Part shown: positions 33,647-41,399 of the stretch, piece after piece
Position numbering within the stretch: position 1 is the first letter of the stretch
How the letters are laid out: every line of letters starts with the position of its first letter
From: Sedimentitalea arenosa
GTDB lineage: Bacteria; Pseudomonadota; Alphaproteobacteria; Rhodobacterales; Rhodobacteraceae
Length of the DNA: 64,000 nucleotides
Direction of reading: 5' to 3'
NCBI RefSeq assembly: GCF_016428585.1
Contig: NZ_JAELVR010000001.1
Location: forward strand, 310,001-374,000
Position numbers and translations under genes: made by a program
The notes under the pieces: model-generated
Database searches by the model: none
The model's input: the letters and a program-made list of their open reading frames with translations, nothing else
Told to the model about the DNA's origin: nothing

Positions 33647-35179
33647 ATGAAAGATATCCTGACCGTGCTGAACGATCGCCGCGCCGCTGCCCGCCTCGGC
33701 GGAGGTCAGAAACGGATCGACGCCCAGCATGCGCGCGGCAAACTGACAGCGCGCGAGCGGATCGATCTGCTGCTGGACGAGGACAGCTTCGAGGAATTTG
33801 ACATGTTCGTCGGCCACCGCTGCACCGATTTCGGGATGGAGCAACAGCGCCCCTATGGCGATGGTGTGGTGACCGGTTGGGGCACGATAAATGGTCGCAT
33901 GGTCTATGTCTTCAGTCAGGATTTCACCGTTCTGGGCGGCTCGGTCAGCGAAACGCATGCGCGCAAGATCTGCAAGATCATGGACATGGCGGTCGAGAAT
34001 GGCGCGCCAATCATCGGCATCAACGACTCGGGCGGTGCGCGGATCCAGGAAGGTGTGGACAGTCTCGCGGGCTATGGGGAAGTCTTCCAGCGCAACATCA
34101 TGGCCTCGGGCGTGGTGCCGCAGATCAGCGTCATCATGGGGCCCTGCGCGGGCGGCGCGGTCTACTCGCCGGCGATGACCGACTTCATCTTCATGGTCAA
34201 GGACACTTCCTACATGTTCGTGACCGGCCCCGACGTGGTCAAGACCGTGACCAACGAGGTTGTGACCGCCGAGGAACTGGGCGGGGCCAGCACCCACACG
34301 CGCAAGTCCTCCGTCGCGGATGCGGCCTTCGAGAACGACGTCGAGGCCTTGGCAGAAGTGCGTCGCCTCGTCGACTTCCTGCCCCTGAACAACCAGGCGA
34401 AACCGCCCGTGCGCCCGTTCTTCGACGAGCCGGGCCGGGTCGAGACGTCGCTCGACACCTTGGTGCCGGAAAACGCCAACAGCCCCTATGATATGAAGGA
34501 ACTGATCCTCAAGATCGCGGACGAGGCGGATTTCTACGAGATCCAGGAAGATTTTGCCAAGAACATCATCACCGGCTTCATTCGCCTCGAGGGCCGCACC
34601 GTGGGGGTTGTCGCGAACCAGCCGATGGTGCTGGCCGGGTGTCTGGACATCGACAGTTCGCGCAAGGCTGCGCGGTTCGTCCGGTTCTGCGATGCGTTCG
34701 AGATTCCGATCCTGACGCTGGTCGACGTGCCGGGCTTCCTGCCGGGGACGGGCCAGGAGTATGGCGGCGTCATCAAGCACGGGGCCAAGCTGCTCTATGC
34801 CTATGGCGAAGCGACAGTGCCGAAGGTCACGGTGATCACGCGCAAGGCCTATGGCGGAGCGTACGTGGTGATGGCGTCCAAGCATCTGCGCAGCGATTTC
34901 AACTACGCCTGGCCGACGTCCGAGATCGCGGTGATGGGCGCCAAGGGCGCGACCGAGATCATCCACCGCGCAGACCTCGGTGACCCGGAAAAGATCGCCA
35001 AGCACACGGCGGATTACGAGGCGCGCTTCGCCAACCCGTTCGTGGCCGCCGAGCGTGGCTTCATCGACGAGGTGATCCAGCCGCGCAGCACAAGGATGCG
35101 CGTCAGCCGCGCCTTTGCGTCGCTGCGCAACAAATCGGTCAAGATGCCCTGGAAGAAGCACGACAACATTCCGCTCTGA
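33647..35179 (+). CDS. pccB: propionyl-CoA carboxylase beta chain
   Basis: Carboxyltransferase subunit of 510 residues, which moves the carboxyl group from biotin (on PccA) to propionyl-CoA, giving (S)-methylmalonyl-CoA. Two crotonase-like halves are visible; oxyanion-hole glycines sit in [20 protein letters not shown] and [20 protein letters not shown], and the acyl-CoA pocket in [17 protein letters not shown]. The C-terminal [19 protein letters not shown] is diagnostic for PccB. The ATG at 33647 follows CAAGGGAACC. PccR-type sites lie upstream. Confidence 0.97.
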   Translation: MKDILTVLNDRRAAARLGGGQKRIDAQHARGKLTARERIDLLLDEDSFEEFDMFVGHRCTDFGMEQQRPYGDGVVTGWGTINGRMVYVFSQDFTVLGGSVSETHARKICKIMDMAVENGAPIIGINDSGGARIQEGVDSLAGYGEVFQRNIMASGVVPQISVIMGPCAGGAVYSPAMTDFIFMVKDTSYMFVTGPDVVKTVTNEVVTAEELGGASTHTRKSSVADAAFENDVEALAEVRRLVDFLPLNNQAKPPVRPFFDEPGRVETSLDTLVPENANSPYDMKELILKIADEADFYEIQEDFAKNIITGFIRLEGRTVGVVANQPMVLAGCLDIDSSRKAARFVRFCDAFEIPILTLVDVPGFLPGTGQEYGGVIKHGAKLLYAYGEATVPKVTVITRKAYGGAYVVMASKHLRSDFNYAWPTSEIAVMGAKGATEIIHRADLGDPEKIAKHTADYEARFANPFVAAERGFIDEVIQPRSTRMRVSRAFASLRNKSVKMPWKKHDNIPL

Positions 35180-35232
35180 GGCGAAAGGAACCGTCATGGC
35201 CCGCCCTGCGTTCACTCCGAAAGGAGATTGTT

Positions 35233-35493
35233 ATGCCAAACAAGGACATGTCCAGCATCAAGGACGAAGACACCTACGAAGCCCTGCGCGACAAGGGGTA
35301 TTCCAAGGAAAAATCCGCTCGAATTGCGAATGCGCAGGCGTCATCCGACCAATCCCCTTCGGAAAAGGGGGGCAAGGCGCCGCCCTACGAGGACTGGACG
35401 AAGGACGAACTCTACGATCGAGCTCAAGAGGTCGGCATCGACGGCCGTTCGGACATGACCAAGGACGAGTTGATCGAAGCGTTGCGCGGCTGA
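35233..35493 (+). CDS. small protein with Rho_N-like C-terminal domain
   Basis: Protein of 86 residues in two parts. Residues about 5-32 (DEDTYEALRDKGYSKEKSAR then IANA) resemble the DUF7218-type module; after a Ser/Gly-rich linker, residues 50-86 (YEDWTKDELYDRAQEVGIDG, then RSDMTKDELIEALRG) form the helix-extended-loop-helix seen in the N-terminal part of transcription terminator Rho. Such proteins are usually annotated as nucleic-acid-binding or stress proteins without proof. The ATG at 35233 has AAAGGAG upstream with 7 bases spacing. Confidence 0.85.
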   Translation: MPNKDMSSIKDEDTYEALRDKGYSKEKSARIANAQASSDQSPSEKGGKAPPYEDWTKDELYDRAQEVGIDGRSDMTKDELIEALRG

Positions 35494-35512
35494 CCGAAGC
35501 GGGGTCGTCGTG

Positions 35513-35911
35513 ATGTCTGGTTTGTGGAACAATCAGGCATTCGCGATCACCCATGCCGACGATGGCAAGTTCGTAGGCCAGGGTCTCAGAGCCTTTTTCG
35601 AGTACCGCGATCTCGGAATCCGTGATGCATCAGGCGGTAAATTCGGTGCGCATGTCATAAGAGCCGTCCCGGGAATGGAAAGCCCCGGCGCGTGGCACAG
35701 CCACGATCTGGATTTCCAGATGGTCTACGTCACCAAGGGCTGGGTGGTGTTCGAATACGAAGGGCAGGGCGAGCATATTCTCCGCGAGGGGTCGTGCGTG
35801 CTGCAGCCCCCCGGCATCAAGCACCGCGAATGCCGTCATTCCGACGATATGGAGCTGATCGAGATCGTTTCGCCTGCCGAGTTCGCCACGCGTGATGAGG
35901 ATGCGCCGTGA
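35513..35911 (+). CDS. cupin-domain protein
   Basis: Single-domain cupin of 132 residues. Metal-binding cupin motifs appear as GAWHSHDLDFQMVYVTKGWV (His, His and a downstream residue) and, weaker, GSCVLQPPGIKHRECRHSDD with His. Cupins of this size bind a divalent metal and act as isomerases, dioxygenases or sensors; no substrate can be named. ATG 35513 is preferred over the GTG three bases earlier. Its stop overlaps the next gene (GTGA). Confidence 0.88.
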   Translation: MSGLWNNQAFAITHADDGKFVGQGLRAFFEYRDLGIRDASGGKFGAHVIRAVPGMESPGAWHSHDLDFQMVYVTKGWVVFEYEGQGEHILREGSCVLQPPGIKHRECRHSDDMELIEIVSPAEFATRDEDAP

Positions 35912-36327
35912 AAATCGGACGTGGCACCAAGGCGGCGCGGGCGTTTCCGGTATTGCTTCTCCTCGGCTGGCCGTCATGGACTGCGGCTCAGCAGGTGGTG
36001 CCGGTGCCGTCCGGCCAGCACGTTGAACTGACCGAAGTGCTTCTGGATGACACGCCCGGAGAGACGTGGGCGCGGTTCCGATTCGTGGCGCCGCAGATCG
36101 CGCGCGACGGTGGCGACATCTCGTATGAGACCGCTATCGCGGACATGGATGCGCTGTGTCGAGGCCTGATTCTGCCTTATCTGGAAGAGTATGATCTTGA
36201 CCCGCGCCGCATCGTGATCTCGCTATCCGATCGCGATGTGCCGTTCGGGGCAGCAGATCCCGATGCGACACAGTTCTTCGAGGCGTACCGGCCGAATGCG
36301 GCCGACTGCATTTGGGAGGAATTTTGA
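35908..36327 (+). CDS. exported protein, DUF6497-like
   Basis: Protein of 139 residues with an N-terminal signal peptide (KAARAFPVLLLLGWPSWTAA, cut near AQQ). The mature part has ETWARFRFVAPQIARDGGDI, a Cys in MDALCRG and another in AADCIWEEF at the very end, probably a disulfide, and ISLSDRDVPFGAADPDATQF. It matches my memory of the DUF6497 group in Rhodobacterales; its role is unknown. The GTG start overlaps the cupin stop by four bases, so the two are co-translated. Confidence 0.8.
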   Translation: MKIGRGTKAARAFPVLLLLGWPSWTAAQQVVPVPSGQHVELTEVLLDDTPGETWARFRFVAPQIARDGGDISYETAIADMDALCRGLILPYLEEYDLDPRRIVISLSDRDVPFGAADPDATQFFEAYRPNAADCIWEEF

Positions 36328-36492
36328 TGTTTCCACAACATGTTGCGGTCGACGCTTCCCATCATCTTTCACCTGAGGTTTCGCTGCCACGCTGCCCCGG
36401 CGATCCGCAAAATTCGTATCAATCTGGCGTTGAATATCGTATGAATTTACCGAGCCGTGCAAACGCGGCCGGGGTCCGACAGAACGGGCCGG

Positions 36493-36514
36493 CCGGAGCG
36501 GGCGCTCCGGTTTC
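36493..36514 (+). terminator. possible terminator after the exported DUF6497-like gene
   Basis: Perfect 7-bp stem CCGGAGC (36493-36499) / GCTCCGG (36504-36510), loop GGGC, followed by TTTC. It lies 166 bases past the stop and 28 bases before the next small gene. Confidence 0.55.
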
Positions 36515-36541
36515 ATTCGGCAGAGCAGTCAGGAGACATCG

Positions 36542-36682
36542 ATGGGTCACTGCATCAGACTGTGCGCGGCAGCCTTCTTGGTTGCCACAACTGCTGCGTG
36601 CGAATTGCAGCCTCAGGAAGAGTTCGTCATCCGCGAGCCGGAGCCGATTTCCGTCGCCCGGACGGCCACCGGAAAGTACTAG
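36542..36682 (+). CDS. 46-residue lipoprotein
   Basis: A very small complete gene, easily missed. It encodes a lipoprotein signal peptide ending in a lipobox-like TAAC (Cys20), so the mature lipid-anchored peptide is only about 27 residues: CELQPQEEFVIREPEPISVA then RTATGKY. The ribosome site AGGAG lies 6 bases before the ATG. The mature part is acidic then basic, with no domain. Function unknown. It sits between pccB and pccA with three other genes for small exported proteins nearby. Confidence 0.75.
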   Translation: MGHCIRLCAAAFLVATTAACELQPQEEFVIREPEPISVARTATGKY

Positions 36683-36739
36683 CCGCAGACAGCATCCGAA
36701 GACACCGCGGCGGCTGACATTGGCTGGCGGGAGGCCACC

Positions 36740-37087
36740 ATGCTGAAGCATCGCGGCTTTCCCGGGCGTTTGCCGGGTACGGATTTCCAGTTCACGATCA
36801 GGCGGCCCAATCCAAAGGGGGCGACGCCGCTTGTGCGGCGCGAGCGCTATGCCGATCGCAGGCCCGCCGACCGGCGCGCAGACGCCGCGTTCATGGCGGC
36901 GCTCTGGACGCAATTCGGCGATCAACCATTCGAGCGTGGCAACCTGGATGCCGGGCGTCTCAGTTGGTTGTTCGAGCGCGAAGTGGTGCCCGCCGAAGAT
37001 CCGTTTGACCCCACCAGCTACGACGCGCTTCTGGTGATCGACGGCGCGGCGGCGCGCGCGGCCTTTCCCGAGGTGTTCACAGCGTGA
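36740..37087 (+). CDS. conserved hypothetical protein, 115 residues
   Basis: Soluble protein of 115 residues without signal peptide or membrane helix. The N-terminal half is very basic (FTIRRPNPKGATPLVRRERY, then ADRRPADRRADAAF) and the C-terminal half acidic (FEREVVPAEDPFDPTSYDAL). I know no named family. The ATG at 36740 follows GGGAGGCCACC. It is 57 bases after the small lipoprotein gene. A nucleic-acid or acidic-partner contact through the basic half is possible but unproven. Confidence 0.7.
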   Translation: MLKHRGFPGRLPGTDFQFTIRRPNPKGATPLVRRERYADRRPADRRADAAFMAALWTQFGDQPFERGNLDAGRLSWLFEREVVPAEDPFDPTSYDALLVIDGAAARAAFPEVFTA

Positions 37088-37415
37088 TCGGCAGGTTTCG
37101 GCATAACCCCTCGTCATTTCGGCAGAAAACGGCTCATTCGATGACAATCGAAAAAATGGGGTTGGATTCTTGCGCGAAATCTACAATCGTTATGGTTGTA
37201 GGCGGTGTTTCTATTCCCGCACCGTTTGCAGACTATCTATTCCGTACCCCTTCCCTGAGCGGGCAGGCATCCGTCGTTGACGAGTGCCTGCCCGTTTCAC
37301 GTTTTGGGCGGGAAAGCGCCGAACCCAAGGGGTGTGACACAATCTTCTTGAGGAACTTTATGGATGAGGCATGGGTTTTCTCATCGAGCGTTAAGAATCC
37401 AAAAGGATGTGTCCC
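37088..37415. other. 328-base interval without a gene, with one hairpin
   Basis: No protein gene is convincing. A 10-bp perfect stem CGGGCAGGCA (37260-37269) / TGCCTGCCCG (37285-37294) with a 15-base loop is followed by TTTCACGTTTT and could terminate a short transcript. Upstream, around 37140-37200, the sequence is AT-rich (for example TTGGAT and TACAAT spaced 14 bases), which could start one. A small RNA is therefore possible but not shown. Confidence 0.35.
37260..37297 (+). terminator. hairpin with short T-tract
   Basis: Stem CGGGCAGGCA / TGCCTGCCCG (10 bp, perfect) with a 15-base loop, then TTT. It is either a terminator for reads from the 115-residue gene or the end of a small RNA. Confidence 0.5.
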
Positions 37416-37625
37416 ATGCAAACTCTTCTCAAGACAGCGACCCTTGTCGGTCTTCTCGGCGGCCTCGCGGCTTGCGGTGAAACCACGACAGAGCAGGCGC
37501 TCTACGGCGGCGGTGCCGGTTTCCTCGGCGCAGCGGCGCTTGACACCAACGTGGTCGCGGGCGCGGCTGCCGGCGCTGCGGCCAACGTGCTGTACTGCGA
37601 CCAGAACCCGGGCAAGTGCAACTGA
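37416..37625 (+). CDS. small glycine/alanine-rich lipoprotein, 69 residues
   Basis: Lipoprotein of 69 residues: signal peptide MQTLLKTATLVGLLGGLAAC with lipobox LAAC (Cys20). The mature part is a glycine-zipper-like stretch (GGGAGFLGAAALDTNVVAGA followed by AAGAAANV), then YCDQNPGKCN with two cysteines at the end. Glycine-zipper lipoproteins of this size are often outer-membrane stress proteins. ATG 37416 has AAAGGA 8 bases upstream; ATG 37407 overlaps that site and is less likely. It precedes pccA by 168 bases. Confidence 0.82.
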   Translation: MQTLLKTATLVGLLGGLAACGETTTEQALYGGGAGFLGAAALDTNVVAGAAAGAAANVLYCDQNPGKCN

Positions 37626-37793
37626 CCGCTCCGGTCTCTCCGGTCAATCGTCGCGCACTGTACTGATCCGCGCCGTCCCGCCGCGGCGTGATGGCGACAC
37701 GTTCCTAACCACCATTCCGCATTTCACCGCCCTGGCCGCCCGCGCCAGCGGCGGTGTTCTGCGTTCCGCAACAACACACGTGAAGGACCCCAC

Positions 37794-39794
37794 ATGTTCA
37801 ACAAGATCCTGATTGCCAATCGGGGCGAAATTGCCTGCCGAGTCATCAAGTCTGCCCGCAAGATGGGAATTTCGACCGTCGCGATCTATTCGGATGCCGA
37901 TCGTCAGGCGCTGCATGTGCAGATGGCAGACGAGGCGATCCATATCGGGCCTTCGCCCGCGAACCAGTCCTATATCGTGATCGACAAGGTGATGGATGCG
38001 ATTCGCCAATCCGGTGCGCAGGCGGTGCATCCGGGGTATGGCTTCCTGTCGGAGAACAGCAAGTTCGCCGAGGCGTTGGAAGCCGAAGGCATCGCCTTTG
38101 TCGGCCCGCCCAAGGGCGCGATCGAGGCGATGGGCGACAAGATCACCTCCAAGAAGATCGCGCAGGAAGCCGGCGTGTCGACGGTGCCGGGCTACATGGG
38201 CCTGATCGCCGATGCGGACGAGGCGGTGAAGATTTCCGGAGAAATCGGCTATCCGGTGATGATCAAGGCCAGCGCCGGGGGCGGCGGCAAAGGCATGCGC
38301 ATCGCCTGGACCGACGAGGAAGCGCGCGAAGGTTTCCAGAGTTCCAAGAACGAGGCGGCCAGCAGCTTTGGGGATGACCGCATCTTCATCGAGAAGTTCG
38401 TAACCCAGCCGCGCCATATCGAGATTCAGGTGCTCTGCGACAGCCATGGCAACGGTGTGTACCTGGGGGAGCGGGAATGCTCGATCCAGCGCCGCAACCA
38501 GAAAGTCGTGGAAGAGGCACCAAGCCCGTTCCTCGACGAAACCACCCGCCGCGCGATGGGGGAGCAGGCCGTCGCGCTGGCGCAGGCTGTCGGATATACC
38601 AGCGCGGGCACAGTCGAATTCATCGTCGATGGCGACAAGAATTTCTATTTCCTCGAAATGAACACCCGCCTGCAGGTGGAGCATCCCGTTACGGAACTGA
38701 TCACCGGAATCGACCTTGTCGAACAGATGATCCGGGTCGCCAACGGCGAAAAGCTCCCTTTCAAGCAGGACGATATCAAGCTGAACGGCTGGGCCATCGA
38801 GAACCGGCTCTATGCCGAAGATCCTTACCGCGGGTTCCTGCCCTCGATCGGGCGCCTGACCCGTTATCGCCCGCCGGCCGAAGTGGCCGAGGACAGCCAT
38901 GTGGTCCGCAACGACACCGGCGTCTACGAGGGCGGCGAGATCAGCATGTACTACGACCCGATGATCGCCAAGCTCTGCACTTGGGCGCCCACCCGCGCCG
39001 AGGCCATCGAACGGATGCGTGTGGCGCTCGACAGTTTCGAGGTCGAGGGAATTGGTCACAATCTGCCGTTCCTGTCGGCGGTCATGGATCATCCGATCTT
39101 CGTCGCCGGTGACATGACCACCGCCTTCATCGAGGAGCAGTATCCCGAGGGCTTCGACGGGGTTGAGCTGCCCGAGCCCGAACTCCGCCGGATCGCCGCG
39201 GCCTGTGCCGCGATGCACCGGGTGGCCGAAATCCGGCGGACCCGCGTGTCCGGCCGGATGGACAACCACGAACGCAAGGTCGGAATTGACTGGATCGTCA
39301 GCTTGCAGGGTCAACGCTACGAGACGGCGATCGCCGCAGATCATGACGGCTCGACCGTCACCTTTGGCGATGGGCACGAGATGCGCGTTTCCAGCGATTG
39401 GACGCCCGGTGACCAGTTGGCCACGCTGACCGTCGAGGGCAGCCCCCTGGTTCTGAAGGTCGGCAAGATCAGCGGCGGCTTCCGAATCCGGTCGCGCGGT
39501 GCCGACATCAAGGTGCATGTTCGAACGCCGCGGCAGGCCGAACTGGCCGATCTGATGCCCGAGAAGGTCGCCCCTGACACGTCCAAGATGCTGCTCTGCC
39601 CGATGCCGGGGCTGATCGTGAAGGTTGATGTGGCGGTCGGCGACGAGGTTCAGGAAGGGCAGGCGCTGTGCACTGTCGAGGCGATGAAGATGGAGAACAT
39701 CCTGCGCGCCGAACGCAAGGGCATGGTTTCCAGGATCAATGCCGCCGCCGGAGACAGCCTGGCCGTCGACGACGTCATCATGGAGTTCGAGTGA
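37794..39794 (+). CDS. pccA: propionyl-CoA carboxylase alpha chain
   Basis: Biotin carboxylase subunit of 666 residues. Biotin carboxylase domain: MFNKILIANRGEIACRVIKS at the start, ATP-grasp loop MIKASAGGGGKGMRIAW, and EMNTRLQVEHPVTE with catalytic residues. A BT domain (about 510-590) contacts PccB. The C-terminal biotinyl domain has CTVEAMKMENIL with the biotinylated Lys632, 35 residues from the end as usual. It works with PccB in propionyl-CoA carboxylation. The ATG at 37794 follows GAAGGACCCCAC. Biotin ligase is not encoded here. Confidence 0.97.
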   Translation: MFNKILIANRGEIACRVIKSARKMGISTVAIYSDADRQALHVQMADEAIHIGPSPANQSYIVIDKVMDAIRQSGAQAVHPGYGFLSENSKFAEALEAEGIAFVGPPKGAIEAMGDKITSKKIAQEAGVSTVPGYMGLIADADEAVKISGEIGYPVMIKASAGGGGKGMRIAWTDEEAREGFQSSKNEAASSFGDDRIFIEKFVTQPRHIEIQVLCDSHGNGVYLGERECSIQRRNQKVVEEAPSPFLDETTRRAMGEQAVALAQAVGYTSAGTVEFIVDGDKNFYFLEMNTRLQVEHPVTELITGIDLVEQMIRVANGEKLPFKQDDIKLNGWAIENRLYAEDPYRGFLPSIGRLTRYRPPAEVAEDSHVVRNDTGVYEGGEISMYYDPMIAKLCTWAPTRAEAIERMRVALDSFEVEGIGHNLPFLSAVMDHPIFVAGDMTTAFIEEQYPEGFDGVELPEPELRRIAAACAAMHRVAEIRRTRVSGRMDNHERKVGIDWIVSLQGQRYETAIAADHDGSTVTFGDGHEMRVSSDWTPGDQLATLTVEGSPLVLKVGKISGGFRIRSRGADIKVHVRTPRQAELADLMPEKVAPDTSKMLLCPMPGLIVKVDVAVGDEVQEGQALCTVEAMKMENILRAERKGMVSRINAAAGDSLAVDDVIMEFE

Positions 39795-39845
39795 CCCCGT
39801 GAGCCAACGCCCGGCAAATAACGCGAGAGTGCAGCCAGACCGGGG

Positions 39846-40289
39846 TCAGAAGCCTCGGCGCTGGTTCACCTCGCGCTCGCGTTCGGGCATCTTGTCGATC
39901 GAGCGGGTGATCTCGCGCACGGTCCAGGGCAGGGGCTTGCGCAGCTTGACCCCGCCATCCTTGCCGATGATGACAAGCATGAAGCCCCGCGGGCGAAGCT
40001 TGGTGCGCAAGGGCGAGTTGGCGCTGGGATCGGTGTCGGTGAGCACCACCACGTCGCGCTCGAGCAGCATGTCCATGCCGTCGGTCAAACGCTCGACCTG
40101 TTCGGAAAAGCGCGGATCGGCAGGAGAGTCCGCGAAGACGACAACCGGGCGATTGACCCAGAGAAATTCGCTCAGGTCGCTTTCGCCCGCCGGCCGGATC
40201 AGCTCTTGCGGATCGGGGGGTGAACTGTCCTGTGCACCTGCCGGAACGGCGAATAGTGCAGCGAAAACAAGACTTAGTATTCGGTTCAT
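39846..40289 (-). CDS. exported DUF4174 protein
   Basis: Protein of 147 residues with a signal peptide (MNRILSLVFAALFAVPAGAQ, cut after GAQ). The mature part has a thioredoxin-like DUF4174 layout: VNRPVVVFADSPADPRFSEQ, then RDVVVLTDTDPSA and MLVIIGKDGGVKLRKPLPWT, but without the CxxC redox pair. DUF4174 function is unknown. The ATG at 40289 has AGGAG 5 bases upstream. It converges with pccA (51 bases between stops) and is divergent from the P-loop gene. Confidence 0.88.
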   Translation of the reverse strand: MNRILSLVFAALFAVPAGAQDSSPPDPQELIRPAGESDLSEFLWVNRPVVVFADSPADPRFSEQVERLTDGMDMLLERDVVVLTDTDPSANSPLRTKLRPRGFMLVIIGKDGGVKLRKPLPWTVREITRSIDKMPEREREVNQRRGF

Positions 40290-40466
40290 TCTGACTCCTG
40301 TGGTTTTGAATATAATGGCGATGCGTGCGAATGCGACTGCTGATTTGACCGAGGGGGCCAAAAACATCGACGTTAATCGCATGGTGAGGGGTTCCGGAGA
40401 ATGATGGCGGCAATTCCTGCAACCTGGCCGGGTGGGACGGCCCTGTCCCGAAGGATCGCCAAAGCG

Positions 40467-41399
40467 ATGGATGTCATTCTGCATGTCGGCGCGCATCGCT
40501 GCGCCACGACCACATTTCAGCACTACCTGCGCCGCAACTCCGAGCGGCTGAACACGGACGGCATCGGCGTCTGGGAACCACGCCGAACCCGCAACGGGTT
40601 GTTTCACGGCATTCTTCCGGGTCCGCAGGCAGACGTTCGCGGCAGCCTTTATCGCCGAGGTGTCGGGCGGGTGCGTGTCAATCTCGCTCTGGCGGCCGAG
40701 CGGTTCCGCAACCTGATCGTTTCAGACGAGAACATGCTCGGTACGATGGGGCAGAACCAACGCAGCGCATCGCTCTATGGCGCGGCGGGGGATCGCATGG
40801 CGCGCTTCTTTCCGGCCTTCGAGGGCCATGTGAGCGACGTAATCCTGAACATCCGCTCGCAGGAAACCTATTGGGCCTCTGTCTTCGGATACGGTTTGAT
40901 GCGCGGGCGCCCCATGCCCGAGCCCGAGATGCTGGAGCGGCTGTCGCACGACCAGCGAAGCTGGCGCGACGTGATCACCGACCTGGCCTGCGCCTTGCCC
41001 GGTGTGCGGCTTTGGGTCCTGCCTTTCGAGACGTTCGCCGGGCGCCCGGATGCGCAACTGGCGACACTGGTGCCGGGCAAGGCGCCAAGGCAGCATGCCC
41101 GCATCCGGGTCAACGCGACTGCGCGGCTGCAAGAGCTGCGTGCCGACATAGCGCCGCGCGAGGCGGCGCGATTGCCTGAGGGCGAGGGCCGCTTTCAGCC
41201 GTTCACACGAAGTCAGATCGTGCGGTTGCGCGAACGCTATGCCGACGACGTGATGTGGCTGATGTCCGGCGCGGACGGGCTGGCCTGGATGATGGACGAT
41301 CCTGAAAAGAGATGGACGGGGCTCAACCCGTCTTCGACCGACATGACAAGAGGAAGATCACATGACGAGCGACAAGGACGAATGGAAGGCACTGGCTGA
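40467..41399 (+). CDS. P-loop, sulfotransferase-like protein
   Basis: Protein of 310 residues. The N-terminus [20 protein letters not shown] resembles the 5'-PSB/P-loop of sulfotransferases (strand, then a GxHR-x-TT loop before a helix), and the later [11 protein letters not shown] and [20 protein letters not shown] fit the strand carrying the 3'-phosphate site. No acceptor can be predicted. ATG 40467 is chosen because the family starts there; in-frame ATGs at 40401/40404 are alternatives. The 3' end overlaps the mutase gene by 38 bases in another frame, so the two are probably co-transcribed. Confidence 0.7.
   Translation: MDVILHVGAHRCATTTFQHYLRRNSERLNTDGIGVWEPRRTRNGLFHGILPGPQADVRGSLYRRGVGRVRVNLALAAERFRNLIVSDENMLGTMGQNQRSASLYGAAGDRMARFFPAFEGHVSDVILNIRSQETYWASVFGYGLMRGRPMPEPEMLERLSHDQRSWRDVITDLACALPGVRLWVLPFETFAGRPDAQLATLVPGKAPRQHARIRVNATARLQELRADIAPREAARLPEGEGRFQPFTRSQIVRLRERYADDVMWLMSGADGLAWMMDDPEKRWTGLNPSSTDMTRGRSHDERQGRMEGTG

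Noticed and set aside
33560-35215. A 551-codon minus-strand frame over pccB
   Set aside because: Antisense shadow of pccB in a GC-rich genome.
37644-39518. A 624-codon minus-strand frame over pccA
   Set aside because: Antisense shadow of pccA; no start signal or domain.
39792-39848. Inverted repeat TGACCCCG / CGGGGTCA covering the stop codons of pccA and the DUF4174 gene
   Set aside because: The arms are 41 bases apart with no T-tract, too weak to call a terminator.
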